Source: Arthrobacter sp.
Lineage (GTDB): Bacteria > Actinomycetota > Actinomycetes > Actinomycetales > Micrococcaceae
Length of the DNA stretch: 64,000 bases
Reading direction: 5' to 3'
NCBI GenBank assembly: GCA_023264815.1
Contig: JAHFUZ010000006.1
Coordinates: 62,001 to 126,000, forward strand
Part shown: piece by piece, positions 25,782 to 33,722 of the stretch
Numbering within the stretch: the first letter of the stretch is position 1
Layout of the letters: the number at the start of each line of letters is the position of its first letter
Translations under genes and position numbers: made by a program
The notes under the pieces: generated by a model
Database searches by the model: none
The model's input: the letters and a program-made list of their open reading frames with translations, nothing else
Told to the model about the DNA's origin: nothing

Positions 25782-27092
25782 TTACTTGTTGAGCAGCCGC
25801 ACGTGGTCCGGGGTCAGCTCGGAGATCCTGCTGACGCCCAGCAGGGCCATGGTGCGGGCCATGTCCTTTTCCAGGATCTGGATGGCCCGGTCCACGCCGG
25901 CCCGGCCGCCGGCCATCAGGCCGTAGAGGTAGGCGCGGCCGATCAGGGTGAAGTCGGCGCCCAGGGCCAGCGCTGCCACGATGTCCGCGCCGCTCATGAT
26001 GCCGGTGTCCAGGATGATGGCGGCGTCGGACTTGTCCGCCTCCAGGGCAGCGGACACCTCCGGCAGCAGGTGGAACGGGATGGGCGCCCGGTCCAGCTGG
26101 CGGCCGCCGTGGTTGGACAGCACAATGCCGTCCGCGCCGTGGTCCACCACTTTGCGGGCGTCCTCGACCGTCTGGATGCCCTTGACCACCAGCTTGCCCT
26201 TCCAGGTTTCGCGGAGCCAGTCCAGATCCTCGAAGGTCAGGGTGGGATCGAACATGGAGTTGATCAGGTCCGCCACGGTTCCGGTGTAGCGCGAGAGCGA
26301 GGCGAAGGTGAGGGGCTCGTGCGTGAGGAAGTTGAACCACCAGGCCGGGCGGTACGAGGCGTCCAGGACGGTCTTGATGGTCAGGGCCGGCGGGATGGTC
26401 ATGCCGTTGCGGACATCACGAAGGCGGGCTCCTGCCACGGCGGTGTCCACCGTGACCATCAGGGTGTCGTTGCCTGCCGTGGCAGCGCGTTCGATCAGTT
26501 CGAGGGACCGCTCGCGGTCGGTCCACAGGTAGAGCTGGAACCAGTTCCGGCCGTTCGGTGCGGCGGCGGCCACATCCTCGATGGATGCGGTCCCCATCGT
26601 GGACAGCGTGTAGGGGATGCCTGCGGCTTCGGCGGCCTGCGAACCCGCGTATTCGCCTTCGGACTGCATCATCCGGGTGAAGCCGGTGGGTGCGATGCCC
26701 ACGGGGAGCCGGGAGGGCTTGCCCAGGATGTCGGTGCCCAGGTCGATGCTGGAGACATTCCGGAGGATGCCGGGCCGGAACTCGATGTCCAGGAAGGCCT
26801 GCCGGGCGCGCCGCAGCGTGATCTCTTCCTCGGCGGCGCCGTCCGTGTAGTCGAACGGAGCCTGCGGGGTGCGGCGCTTGGCAATGTCGCGCAGTTCCCA
26901 GATGGTGCTGGCCCGCTTGAGCTTCGCGGCGCGGCTGAACTCCGGCTTCTTGAACTGCATCAGCGGAGCCAGGTCAGAGTACTTGGGCACGCGCCGCTTG
27001 AGGGCCGGGGGAATGCTCACCGCGGGCGCCACCGGCGAAGGCACGTCCGTGGCACCCGGGGCCGGGGTATTTGGCTGGATGGTGTGGGTCAT
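25782..27092 (-). CDS. lldD: FMN-dependent alpha-hydroxy-acid oxidase (lactate-type)
   Basis: A 436-residue protein of the glycolate oxidase/lactate dehydrogenase family. The active-site motif [16 protein letters not shown] carries the catalytic His, and [34 protein letters not shown] and [20 protein letters not shown] are conserved FMN-barrel segments. Members oxidise L-lactate or other 2-hydroxy acids, with electrons passing to quinone or O2; lactate is the likely substrate, inferred from the partner regulator. Divergently transcribed from the GntR regulator with two perfect operators between them. The ATG at 27092 is used; it starts [10 protein letters not shown]. The N-terminus has about 40 residues of Pro-rich sequence. 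Confidence 0.87.
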   Translation of the reverse strand: MTHTIQPNTPAPGATDVPSPVAPAVSIPPALKRRVPKYSDLAPLMQFKKPEFSRAAKLKRASTIWELRDIAKRRTPQAPFDYTDGAAEEEITLRRARQAFLDIEFRPGILRNVSSIDLGTDILGKPSRLPVGIAPTGFTRMMQSEGEYAGSQAAEAAGIPYTLSTMGTASIEDVAAAAPNGRNWFQLYLWTDRERSLELIERAATAGNDTLMVTVDTAVAGARLRDVRNGMTIPPALTIKTVLDASYRPAWWFNFLTHEPLTFASLSRYTGTVADLINSMFDPTLTFEDLDWLRETWKGKLVVKGIQTVEDARKVVDHGADGIVLSNHGGRQLDRAPIPFHLLPEVSAALEADKSDAAIILDTGIMSGADIVAALALGADFTLIGRAYLYGLMAGGRAGVDRAIQILEKDMARTMALLGVSRISELTPDHVRLLNK

Positions 27093-27136
27093 GGCGTCCT
27101 CCGTCGGGTGGCCGGACAGCCCGGAACAGGGCCGGC

Positions 27137-27151
27137 TGTGGTCTAACCACA
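27137..27151. promoter_or_regulatory. GntR/FadR operator, copy 1
   Basis: TGTGGTCTAACCACA, a perfect inverted repeat TGTGGT-n3-ACCACA. The inner GGT-n3-ACC core fits the TNGTnnnACNA consensus of FadR-subfamily regulators. Located between the divergent oxidase and regulator genes, 45 bases upstream of the oxidase ATG. Confidence 0.8.
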
Positions 27152-27161
27152 CTGTAGACCA

Positions 27162-27176
27162 TGTGGTTGGACCACA
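27162..27176. promoter_or_regulatory. GntR/FadR operator, copy 2
   Basis: TGTGGTTGGACCACA, the same perfect palindrome with a different 3-base centre. Its centre is 25 bases from copy 1, and it ends 17 bases before the regulator ATG at 27194. Two sites of this kind would allow repression of both divergent genes and autoregulation. Confidence 0.8.
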
Positions 27177-27193
27177 TCAACTACTATGGCGAT

Positions 27194-27901
27194 ATGCGTA
27201 CGCACCAGCTTGTCCTGACGTGGATCGAAAAGCAGCTCTCCGACGGCGAGCTGAGTGTGGGCGGGCGCCTGCCCGCGGAGCGGAGCCTCGCGGAGCAGCT
27301 GGGCGTGTCGCGGACCTCGGTCCGGGAGGCCATCCGCATCCTGGAAGCCATGGGCGTGGTCCGGGCTGGCGTGGGTTCCGGTCCGGACGCCGGCACAGTG
27401 GTGATTTCGGATCCGACGGCGGCGCTCGGCTCGGCGCTGCGCCTCCACGTGGCCACCCAGCACCTGCCCGTCGCGGACATCGTGGAGACCCGCGTCCTGC
27501 TGGAATCCTGGGCAGCTGCCCGTGCCAGGGCTGACGCTCCCGAGCTGGAACAGGCGGCGGCGCTGCTGGACGAGATGGACGCCGTCGGCCGCGGCAGCCA
27601 GGAGGCTGATGATTTCCTGGCTCTGGATGTCCGCTTCCACCTGTGCCTCGCGGACGCCGCGGGCAACGCCGTGGTCAGCGCCATGATGGGTTCGCTCCGC
27701 GAATCCATCCAGGGCTATGCCGCCACGCTCACCGCCAACCTCCCGGACTGGGAGGCCATGGCCCAGCGCCTGCAGGCGGAGCACCGCGGCATCCTGGCCG
27801 CGATCAGGAACGACGACGGCGGGAACGCCGCCAGGCTCGTCGCTGCCCACATCGAGGGGTACTACCGCGAAGCAGGGGTCAGGCACGCTGCGAAGGCCTG
27901 A
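27194..27901 (+). CDS. lldR: FadR-subfamily GntR regulator
   Basis: A 235-residue regulator with an N-terminal winged helix (LTWIEKQLSDGELSVGGRLP, then LAEQLGVSRTSVREAIRILE, the recognition helix) and a C-terminal FCD all-helical effector domain (VADIVETRVLLESWAAARAR, FHLCLADAAGNAVVSAMMGS, LQAEHRGILAAI). FCD proteins bind small organic acids, sometimes with a metal ion through His/Asp residues such as those seen here. Together with the adjacent oxidase and the paired operators, the simplest reading is control by lactate; I infer this from context. The ATG at 27194 is used. Confidence 0.85.
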   Translation: MRTHQLVLTWIEKQLSDGELSVGGRLPAERSLAEQLGVSRTSVREAIRILEAMGVVRAGVGSGPDAGTVVISDPTAALGSALRLHVATQHLPVADIVETRVLLESWAAARARADAPELEQAAALLDEMDAVGRGSQEADDFLALDVRFHLCLADAAGNAVVSAMMGSLRESIQGYAATLTANLPDWEAMAQRLQAEHRGILAAIRNDDGGNAARLVAAHIEGYYREAGVRHAAKA

Positions 27902-27909
27902 ACCGACGT

Positions 27910-27966
27910 CGAGAGGGCAGTTGACGGCGGTGCCGGCGAGAAACACTGCCGCTAACTGTCCTCTCG
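27910..27966. terminator. long imperfect stem-loop between convergent genes
   Basis: The arms 27910-27931 and 27945-27966 pair at about 19 of 22 positions (CGAGAGG-n-CAGTT on the left, AACTG-n-CCTCTCG on the right), leaving a loop of about 13 bases. It sits between the ends of the convergent GntR and LacI genes and is likely a bidirectional terminator, although neither side has a T-run. Confidence 0.55.
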
Positions 27967-27992
27967 TGGGGCTCTCCGGAGTCGGGCTCGGC

Positions 27993-29018
27993 TTACGGCG
28001 CCGGGCTCACGGGGGCGGACCCGCTGCTTGACCGGATTTCGAGGCGCGGCTGGTAGCGGACGCCCGGCGTTTCGGTGCCCTCCTGGCGGATCAACGCCCG
28101 CAACTGGTGCCATGCCTGGGCGCCGAGCTCGGCGATGGGGACGGCTGCGGTGGTGAGTGTGGGGGTGGTGTAGCGGGCGAAGGGGATGTCGTCGAAGCCG
28201 GTGACCGAAATGTCGGCGGGAACGTTGACTCCGCGTTCGTGCAGTCCGCTCATGAGCCCCATGGCCACGAGGTCGTTGAATGCGAGGATGCCGGTGGCGC
28301 CGCTGGCCAGCACCGCGTCCACGGCTTCATGCCCGGTGTCAAAGTCCGAACCGCCGTCCAGCATGGTGACGTCCACGTGTGCGTGGCTGGCCTTGAAGAC
28401 CGCCAGGCCTTCGAGCCGGAGGCCGTTGGAGGCGCTGCCTGCAGGCCCGGCGAGGAACGCCAGGCGCGTGTGGCCGAGTTCCACCAGATGTTCGGCCAGG
28501 GCCTGGACGCCCAGTCCGTAGTCCACCACGAGGCTGGGAACCCCGGGGGCCGCCGTGGTCCGGTTGATCAGCACCAGCGGGTGAAGGGATGGGGCGATCT
28601 CCGCGAGTTCGGCGTCGCCCATGCGCGGCGCGCACAGCACGAGGCCGTCGCAGCGCCGCCGTGCCTCGCCGGCGAGGATGGCTTCCTCGCTGGAGACCTC
28701 GAAGGAATCGGCGATCAGGACGCGGTAGCCGTCCTGTGCCGCGGCCCGGCTCAGGCCACGGAGAATCGCCTGGAACGTGGGGTTGGCCAGGTCCGGCACC
28801 ACAATGCCGATGGTGTCCGTCTTCCCCAGCGCCAGGCTGCGTCCCACGGGGTTGGGCTGGTATTTGAGTTCGACGGCGGCCGCGCGGACACGGGCAGCGA
28901 TGTCCGGGTCCACGGTGAAGTTGCCGTTCATCACGCGGGACACCGTGGCATGCGAAACCCCGGCCTTGAGGGCAACATCCGCGATGCCGATCCTGCCCGT
29001 TGCCGATTTCCTGGCCAT
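27993..29018 (-). CDS. LacI-family transcriptional regulator
   Basis: A 341-residue LacI/GalR regulator. The N-terminal headpiece is IGIADVALKAGVSHATVSRV and the hinge YQPNPVGRSLALGKTDTIGI leads into the periplasmic-binding-protein-like sugar domain (TGFDDIPFARYTTPTLTT is the typical conserved segment). The start is the ATG at 29018. The effector is not identifiable from sequence. Upstream it faces two LacI-type palindromes and a decayed sugar-dehydrogenase-like gene (29205-29637), which suggests it once controlled a sugar or polyol catabolic operon. Confidence 0.88.
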   Translation of the reverse strand: MARKSATGRIGIADVALKAGVSHATVSRVMNGNFTVDPDIAARVRAAAVELKYQPNPVGRSLALGKTDTIGIVVPDLANPTFQAILRGLSRAAAQDGYRVLIADSFEVSSEEAILAGEARRRCDGLVLCAPRMGDAELAEIAPSLHPLVLINRTTAAPGVPSLVVDYGLGVQALAEHLVELGHTRLAFLAGPAGSASNGLRLEGLAVFKASHAHVDVTMLDGGSDFDTGHEAVDAVLASGATGILAFNDLVAMGLMSGLHERGVNVPADISVTGFDDIPFARYTTPTLTTAAVPIAELGAQAWHQLRALIRQEGTETPGVRYQPRLEIRSSSGSAPVSPAP

Positions 29019-29115
29019 GGCCTGCCTTTCGGGTGTGGCGGTGAGCGGGTCTCGCCTGTCCCGCCGCGGGCCGGTGTTGCTGCGCCGCTGTCGTGAGAAG
29101 CATATATCGCGCTCA

Positions 29116-29127
29116 GAAACCGATTTC
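29116..29127. promoter_or_regulatory. LacI-type half-conserved palindrome
   Basis: GAAACCGATTTC matches its reverse complement at 10 of 12 positions and has the central CG typical of LacI-family operators. Located about 100 bases upstream of the LacI gene start. Confidence 0.4.
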
Positions 29128-29150
29128 CACTCGACGCCCGGGTCCCAGAC

Positions 29151-29168
29151 TGAGAGAGCGTTTTCTCA
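29151..29168. promoter_or_regulatory. LacI-type operator before decayed dehydrogenase
   Basis: TGAGAGAGCGTTTTCTCA is palindromic at 14 of 18 positions, with the central CG and TGAGA/TCTCA arms characteristic of actinobacterial LacI operators. It lies 38 bases (centre to centre) from the 29116 site and about 37 bases before the first recognisable codons of the pseudogene. Confidence 0.6.
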
Positions 29169-29204
29169 CCACATCCTTCCGAGATCTGCACTATCCGCAG
29201 TCCG

Positions 29205-29637
29205 GGTCACCACAACGTTTCGACTCCCGCTCCGCTGGCCGGCAACGCAGCCGCAGCTCCCGCAACTGCCCGCGCCAAGGCATGCCTCGTCCTGATCGGC
29301 AGGGGCGGACGCTCCGGAATGTACATCCGGGCCGCCAATGGCCAGCACGCGGATACTGCGGACCTCCCTGGACGCCCACAGTCCGTGGGAAGGCTACCGG
29401 GTGGCCGTCAACGGCACCGAAGGCGGGGCAGACCTCGAGGTGGCGGAGCGCGCCGCCGTGGTCAGCAGCACGGACAAGATAGCTGGTGGTGGACCCTGGC
29501 GCCTGTTCAACGACCCCGGCGAGGATCCGCCGGGCCGCCTGTCAGGTTACCTTGACGGACTCCGCTCCGTGTGAGCGGGCATTGCGGGCAACCGCTCACT
29601 CGAGTGGTCCCTGCCCGTACGCATCGAGGCCGAAGGG
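29205..29637 (+). pseudogene. decayed Gfo/Idh/MocA-family dehydrogenase
   Basis: Three pieces of one family can be read in different frames. Frame 3 (from 29205) gives ARAKACLVLIGRGGRSGMYI followed by RAANGQHADTA, the N-terminal NAD-binding start. About 29346-29365 the frame changes to frame 1, giving RTSLDAHSPWEGYRVAVNGT then EGGADLEVAERAAV, a C-terminal segment; roughly 200 residues between are missing. Frame 1 continues FNDPGEDPPGRLSGYLDGLR, reaches an in-frame TGA at 29572, and resumes AGIAGNRSLEWSLPVRIE, the usual family ending. No start codon is seen in frame. These enzymes oxidise sugars or inositols with NAD(P). A LacI operator remains intact upstream. The family assignment rests on segment resemblance read by eye. 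Confidence 0.65.
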
Positions 29638-29780
29638 CACGTCAAGGTGGTCAAGTTCATCGACCAGATCAAGGGGGAGCTTGGCGAGGCACCGGCTCCG
29701 CCGCCGAAGCAGGCAAAAGGCCGTAGACGTGCTCTGGTCCGCGTGGTCCACTGGGAGCACTTCAATTCATAGGGGAGAAC
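29638..29780 (+). other. open but unassigned segment after the pseudogene
   Basis: Frame 1 stays open to a TAG at 29770-29772 and reads HVKVVKFIDQIKGELGEAPA then PPPKQAKGRRRALVRVVHWE. It looks coding-like but has no start of its own and matches nothing I know. It may be the 3' remnant of another gene joined to the decayed dehydrogenase. The last bases, AGGGGAGA, provide the ribosome-binding site of the next gene. Confidence 0.35.
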
Positions 29781-30536
29781 ATGAAGGCACCCGGATGGAC
29801 CGCCGCGGCGGCAACGATTCTGATTCTGACTGGCTGCGCAGAAGCTGTGCCCGTGGGCAATAAGGCACCGAACCCGGTTGAAGCTTCGCCGCCCAGTTCA
29901 GTCCCGTATGGCAGCCCCGTTCCGTCAGGGCAGGCCTCAGGTGCGCCGGTGCAGGCGATCACCATACCGCTGGGTAAGCAACCTGATGATGTCGAGGCCA
30001 GGCTGCCGATTAACGGCTACTACGCGCCCCCGGGCACAGAAGTCACTTACGACGCATCAGAATCCGTCGGCGTTGTTGTGAAGTACGAATGGGACGTGGA
30101 TGGAGATGGGCGATACGACCAGACCACCAGCCATCCCATTCTCAAGCACACGTACCGTGCCGAGTTCGAGGGGCGGATGATTCTGCGTGTGACGGGAATC
30201 GCCGGCGGCACCGACATCCTGGAGACTCCGGTCCGGGTCGGCACTGCGCCGCCATTTCCGTATCTGGCACCGGCCCGGAACGTTCGACTCGAAGTCCTCT
30301 CCACCGCGGGAACGGTCAGCGAGGTCAAGGTCACCTGGGAATCCAGCGACCCCACGGTTTACCGATGGGGAGTGGCTGTTGACGGCATCCCTGCAGGCAT
30401 GCGTGAAGGATCGGCCCGCTCCGTGAACGTCACGGATGTACACCACGATGACGACGTCTTGATTGAAATCATCGGCTTCACCGCCGACGGCTTCATGGGT
30501 GAACGCGCGGGTGCAGTCCTGGCCGCCGCGGAGTAG
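29781..30536 (+). CDS. PKD-domain lipoprotein
   Basis: A 251-residue protein with a short signal peptide and lipobox (AAAATILILTGC, Cys at residue 19). After a Ser/Pro-rich linker to about residue 70 comes a PKD-type beta-sandwich with APPGTEVTYDASESVGVVVK followed by YEWDVDGDGRYDQTTSHPIL. A second beta-rich region (VRLEVLSTAGTVSEVKVTWE) resembles a fibronectin-III fold. The protein would sit on the outer face of the membrane; PKD domains usually mediate carbohydrate or protein binding. The ribosome-binding site GGGGAG precedes the ATG. It is somewhat less GC-rich than its surroundings and sits in a decayed region, so it may be of accessory origin. Confidence 0.75.
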   Translation: MKAPGWTAAAATILILTGCAEAVPVGNKAPNPVEASPPSSVPYGSPVPSGQASGAPVQAITIPLGKQPDDVEARLPINGYYAPPGTEVTYDASESVGVVVKYEWDVDGDGRYDQTTSHPILKHTYRAEFEGRMILRVTGIAGGTDILETPVRVGTAPPFPYLAPARNVRLEVLSTAGTVSEVKVTWESSDPTVYRWGVAVDGIPAGMREGSARSVNVTDVHHDDDVLIEIIGFTADGFMGERAGAVLAAAE

Positions 30537-30678
30537 CAGGTCCTGCTGACGCCCACTGTTCGAGGGCCATGTTGTCTTGGCGCTCAGCTCCAGATCCTCC
30601 CGGCGGAACCGTGGGGCAAGCCTTTCCCTCATCCTGTGGGCAGCAAAGCCACGGGATAGTCCAGTAGTTGCCCGCCGG

Positions 30679-30837
30679 TTACATGCCGAGCGGCGCCGCC
30701 CAATTGCCGTTGCGGCCGCTGCCGCCCGTCCGGTACTTACCGCAGCGTGTGCAGCGCCGGTACCGGCCGCCGTCGTCCGTGGTTTCAATGTGCCAATCGT
30801 GGCGCACGTTCATTTTGCAGAGCAGCATTTTCAGCAT
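30679..30837 (-). CDS. 52-residue zinc-ribbon-like protein
   Basis: A short frame with ATG at 30837 preceded by GGAG nine bases upstream. It encodes MLKMLLCKMNVRHDWHIETT, then a DDGGRYRRC stretch and CTRCGKYRTGGSG, ending GNWAAPLGM. The Cys in MLLC, the His pair around RHDWH and the C-x2-C of CTRCGK make a plausible zinc knuckle. Small CxxC proteins of this pattern are widespread in Micrococcaceae and have no known function. It begins about 20 bases after the FAD-oxidase stop on the same strand and is probably co-transcribed. An alternative ATG at 30828 would remove three residues. Confidence 0.6.
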   Translation of the reverse strand: MLKMLLCKMNVRHDWHIETTDDGGRYRRCTRCGKYRTGGSGRNGNWAAPLGM

Positions 30838-30858
30838 CACGTTCTCCGATCCGTGGCG

Positions 30859-32253
30859 TCAGTCCGGACTGATGTTTTGGTTGAGCCGGAAGAAGTTCGT
30901 GGGATCGTACTTGCGCTTGAGGGCCTTGAGCCGGTGGTACTTGGCGGCACCATAAGCCTCCCTGACGCGCTGCTCCCCCTCATCCATCAGGAAGTTCACA
31001 TAGACGCCGGTGTGGTGCGGTGCCAGCGCGGCCCAGTAATCCCTGGCCCATTGGCGCTCGGCATCGAAGCCGTCCGCCGTTTTGCTGTTGCCATTGATGT
31101 TGAAGGTGAACCCTGCCTGGCGCCCGTTGAAGGCGGTGGCATCGTTTCCGATCCGCCCCACCGCCCCGCCCAGCTGCCACATAGCCACGCTGGTGACGGG
31201 CGAGGTGATCCGGAGGCCGTGTTCGGCGGCGATATCGATGACGTCGTCGCTAAGGCCCGCGACGTCGCAGGACCGCACGTAATAGGACCAGCCATGCGGG
31301 AACGAGGGATCGAACATCTTCTGGTGATCCAGGAAGGGCTTGGGCCGGCACAGGTCGAGGACCGGGGAGCCGAATTCCTTGAGCGGCCGCATGACCCGTT
31401 CGCCGTCGCCGACCGATCCTGCATAGCACCCAACGATCGCGATAACGTGCTTGCCCACCAGCTCGGGCGGCACGATGGGCAGCGCCGGCGCCTTGCGCTG
31501 GACGGCGGCGGTCATAAGCTCGTCGGGGCAGTCGGCCAGCCAGTCACGGTAGAACCGCAGGACTTCCGGGGCGTCCTCCATGGCCCAAAAGACCGGCCCG
31601 GCCATCACCTGGGGACCCACGGGGACGAGCCGGAACTCGAACTCGGTGACGATGCCGAAGTTGCCGCCGCCGCCCCTCACCCCCCAGAACAGGTCGGCGT
31701 TATGGTCCTCGCTGGCTGTGACAAAATCGCCGTCGGCAGTGACCAGGTCCACGGACACCAACTGGTCGATGGTGAGTCCATGCTTGCGCATGATCCAGCC
31801 GATCCCGCCGCCAAGGGTCAGGCCCGCCACCCCGGTATGGGTCACGATTCCCGAGGGAACGGCCAGCCCAAACTCCTGCGTTTCGCGGTCAAGCTCGCCA
31901 AGGAGGACACCGGCCTGGACCCGCACCGTCCGCGCCTCGGGGTCCACGCGGATCCCCTTCATCGGGCCGAGGTCGATCACCATGCCGTCATTGCAGACGG
32001 ACAATCCGGGGAAGCTGTGCCCGCCTCCGCGCACGGCGGTCAGGAGTTCCTGCGAGCGGGCCAGTTTGAGGGCGGCGCGGATGTCTGCAACGCCGGTGCA
32101 GCGGGCTATGAGGGCGGGCCGGCGGTCGATTGACCCGTTCCACACCTTGCGATGATCGTTGTAGCCGGCGTCCTCCGGGCGGACGATGTCACCCCGAAAG
32201 GATGCCTGCAGTTCGTCGACGGCAGTGCCGTCAATCTCCGTGTTGTTCGTCAT
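30859..32253 (-). CDS. FAD-linked oxidase with BBE-type C-terminus
   Basis: A 464-residue flavoprotein of the PCMH/GlcD fold. The FAD-binding segment is TAVRGGGHSFPGLSVCNDG, in which the His is the usual site of covalent FAD attachment; GVAGLTLGGGIGWIMRKHG lacks the Cys that forms the second bond in bicovalent members. The C-terminus (NFLMDEGEQRVREAYGAAKY then KRKYDPTNFFRLNQNI) is the berberine-bridge-enzyme domain. Relatives oxidise sugars, lignin-like phenols or secondary metabolites, so the substrate cannot be set. ATG at 32253. It is followed by the small zinc-ribbon protein. Confidence 0.87.
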   Translation of the reverse strand: MTNNTEIDGTAVDELQASFRGDIVRPEDAGYNDHRKVWNGSIDRRPALIARCTGVADIRAALKLARSQELLTAVRGGGHSFPGLSVCNDGMVIDLGPMKGIRVDPEARTVRVQAGVLLGELDRETQEFGLAVPSGIVTHTGVAGLTLGGGIGWIMRKHGLTIDQLVSVDLVTADGDFVTASEDHNADLFWGVRGGGGNFGIVTEFEFRLVPVGPQVMAGPVFWAMEDAPEVLRFYRDWLADCPDELMTAAVQRKAPALPIVPPELVGKHVIAIVGCYAGSVGDGERVMRPLKEFGSPVLDLCRPKPFLDHQKMFDPSFPHGWSYYVRSCDVAGLSDDVIDIAAEHGLRITSPVTSVAMWQLGGAVGRIGNDATAFNGRQAGFTFNINGNSKTADGFDAERQWARDYWAALAPHHTGVYVNFLMDEGEQRVREAYGAAKYHRLKALKRKYDPTNFFRLNQNISPD

Positions 32254-32404
32254 TGGAATCACGGGCCTCTCGCTTATTCCAGCAGAGTCCCACAGGTGCC
32301 GGGACGTGACAAGGGGAATCTGCAACTGTGCCGAGGGGGGGGCGGAGAGGCCAGGAAATACTGCGGCTAAAGCACCCTTGTTTAGCGCGTCTAAAGCACC
32401 CTTG

Positions 32405-33451
32405 TTACGGGACCTCCGCCGCAGCACTGGGTGCACTGCGGGCCGCACCCGTGCTCTGGCGCACCACCAGTTCCGGGGTGAAGATCACGGCCCGATGCTT
32501 TGGATGGTCGGATTCGGCCTCTTCAACCAGGAGTTCGACGGCGGTTCGTCCCAGCTCCTCCGTGGGCTGGCGGATGGAGGAGAGCGGCACGACGGCGGAG
32601 ACCGCGAAGTCGATGTCGTCGTAGCCAATCAGGGCGATGTCTTCGGGGATCCTCAGCTGGTGGGTCATGGCCAGGGACTGCATCACGCCGAGGGCCAGCA
32701 GGTCGTTGGCGCAGAAGATGCCGTCCGGGAGTTCGGCGCGCCCCCGGTCCACCAGCCTGTTGCCCATGCTGCGGCCGGCCAGCACCGTTTGTCCCTCGGA
32801 ATCGAGCACCTCCAGTGTGGCGTCGGGTTCCTCTTTCACCGCGCGCTCCGCCCCCTGCAGGCGGTCGGCGATCTGGCGGATGGAGGCGGGGCCGCCCACA
32901 AAGGCGAGCCGACGGCGGCCGGTGTCCAGGAGGTGCCGCGCGGCGAGGTAACCGCCGGCGTCGTCGTCCACCGAGACGGAACTGTATTTGCTCTCATCGG
33001 CGAGCCGGCCCACCAGGACGGTGTGCACGCCGCGTTCGCGGAGCTGGTCGAGGCGCTCGGTGACGTCACCGACGGGGGAGATCAGCAGCCCCTGCACGCG
33101 CTGCTCCTGGAAAAGGTCGATGTAATTGGATTCGCGGCCCGCATTGTGGCCACTGTCGCCGAGCAATACGGCGCTGCCTTGGCGCGCGGCAGCATCCTCG
33201 GCGGCACGCGCCACAGCGGTAAAGAACGGGTTGCCGACGTCGAGCACGATCAGCCCGATGGTCCTGCTCTGCCCGGCCCGGAGCTGGCGGGCGGCGTCGT
33301 TGCGGACGAAGCCGAGTTCATCGATGGCCCGCTGCACCCGTTCCTTGGTCCGGGGCGACACCCTGTCCGGATAGTTCAGGACGTTGGACACCGTACCCAC
33401 GGCCACGCCGGCATGGCTGGCGACGTCCTTGATGCTGGCTGAGCGATTCAT
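32405..33451 (-). CDS. LacI-family transcriptional regulator
   Basis: A 348-residue LacI/GalR protein. The DNA-binding headpiece is SIKDVASHAGVAVGTVSNVL followed by NYPDRVSPRTKERVQRAIDE, with the hinge LRAGQSRTIGLIVLDVGNPF and the C-terminal sensor containing LIGYDDIDFAVSAVVPLSSI. It is divergent from the acetyl-xylan-esterase gene, with LacI-type sites and a 23-bp palindrome between them, so the esterase is a likely target. ATG at 33451; the upstream frame extension is promoter sequence. Confidence 0.88.
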   Translation of the reverse strand: MNRSASIKDVASHAGVAVGTVSNVLNYPDRVSPRTKERVQRAIDELGFVRNDAARQLRAGQSRTIGLIVLDVGNPFFTAVARAAEDAAARQGSAVLLGDSGHNAGRESNYIDLFQEQRVQGLLISPVGDVTERLDQLRERGVHTVLVGRLADESKYSSVSVDDDAGGYLAARHLLDTGRRRLAFVGGPASIRQIADRLQGAERAVKEEPDATLEVLDSEGQTVLAGRSMGNRLVDRGRAELPDGIFCANDLLALGVMQSLAMTHQLRIPEDIALIGYDDIDFAVSAVVPLSSIRQPTEELGRTAVELLVEEAESDHPKHRAVIFTPELVVRQSTGAARSAPSAAAEVP

Positions 33452-33538
33452 GGTCCTCCGTACCCGGTGCCGCACAATACTTCCCTGATCCAAGCCTACG
33501 GCGGGAAATTGCTTGATACGCTCTTGTCCCGCGGGTGC

Positions 33539-33567
33539 TTTGAATCGTAACAATGAAACGATTCAAA
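33539..33567. promoter_or_regulatory. inverted repeat with two LacI-type boxes
   Basis: TTTGAATCGT (33539-33548) and ACGATTCAAA (33558-33567) are perfect complements separated by 9 bases. The right part reads TGAAACGATTCA (33554-33565), a LacI box palindromic at 10 of 12 positions with central CG; the left part is a weaker TTGnnnCGnnnCAA box. The site lies 88 bases upstream of the LacI start. Confidence 0.6.
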
Positions 33568-33613
33568 AAAGTCGGATGAGGGGAGGGGTGCAGGATTGGG
33601 TGCAGGCACTGCT

Positions 33614-33636
33614 CATCCCGGACATCGTCCGGGATG
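33614..33636. promoter_or_regulatory. 23-bp perfect palindrome CATCCCGGAC-atc-GTCCGGGATG
   Basis: A 10-bp perfect inverted repeat with a 3-base spacer in the middle of the 271-base divergent region, 87 bases before the esterase ATG. It has no T-run and resembles an operator or an mRNA hairpin. The regulator is unknown. Confidence 0.5.
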
Positions 33637-33722
33637 CCGTGATCGCTGAGGGCTGTCTTGATCAGGTGGTATGACGTAGGATCTCCCAAGGAAATCCAGA
33701 CGAGACAGGACCGGACAGCACC

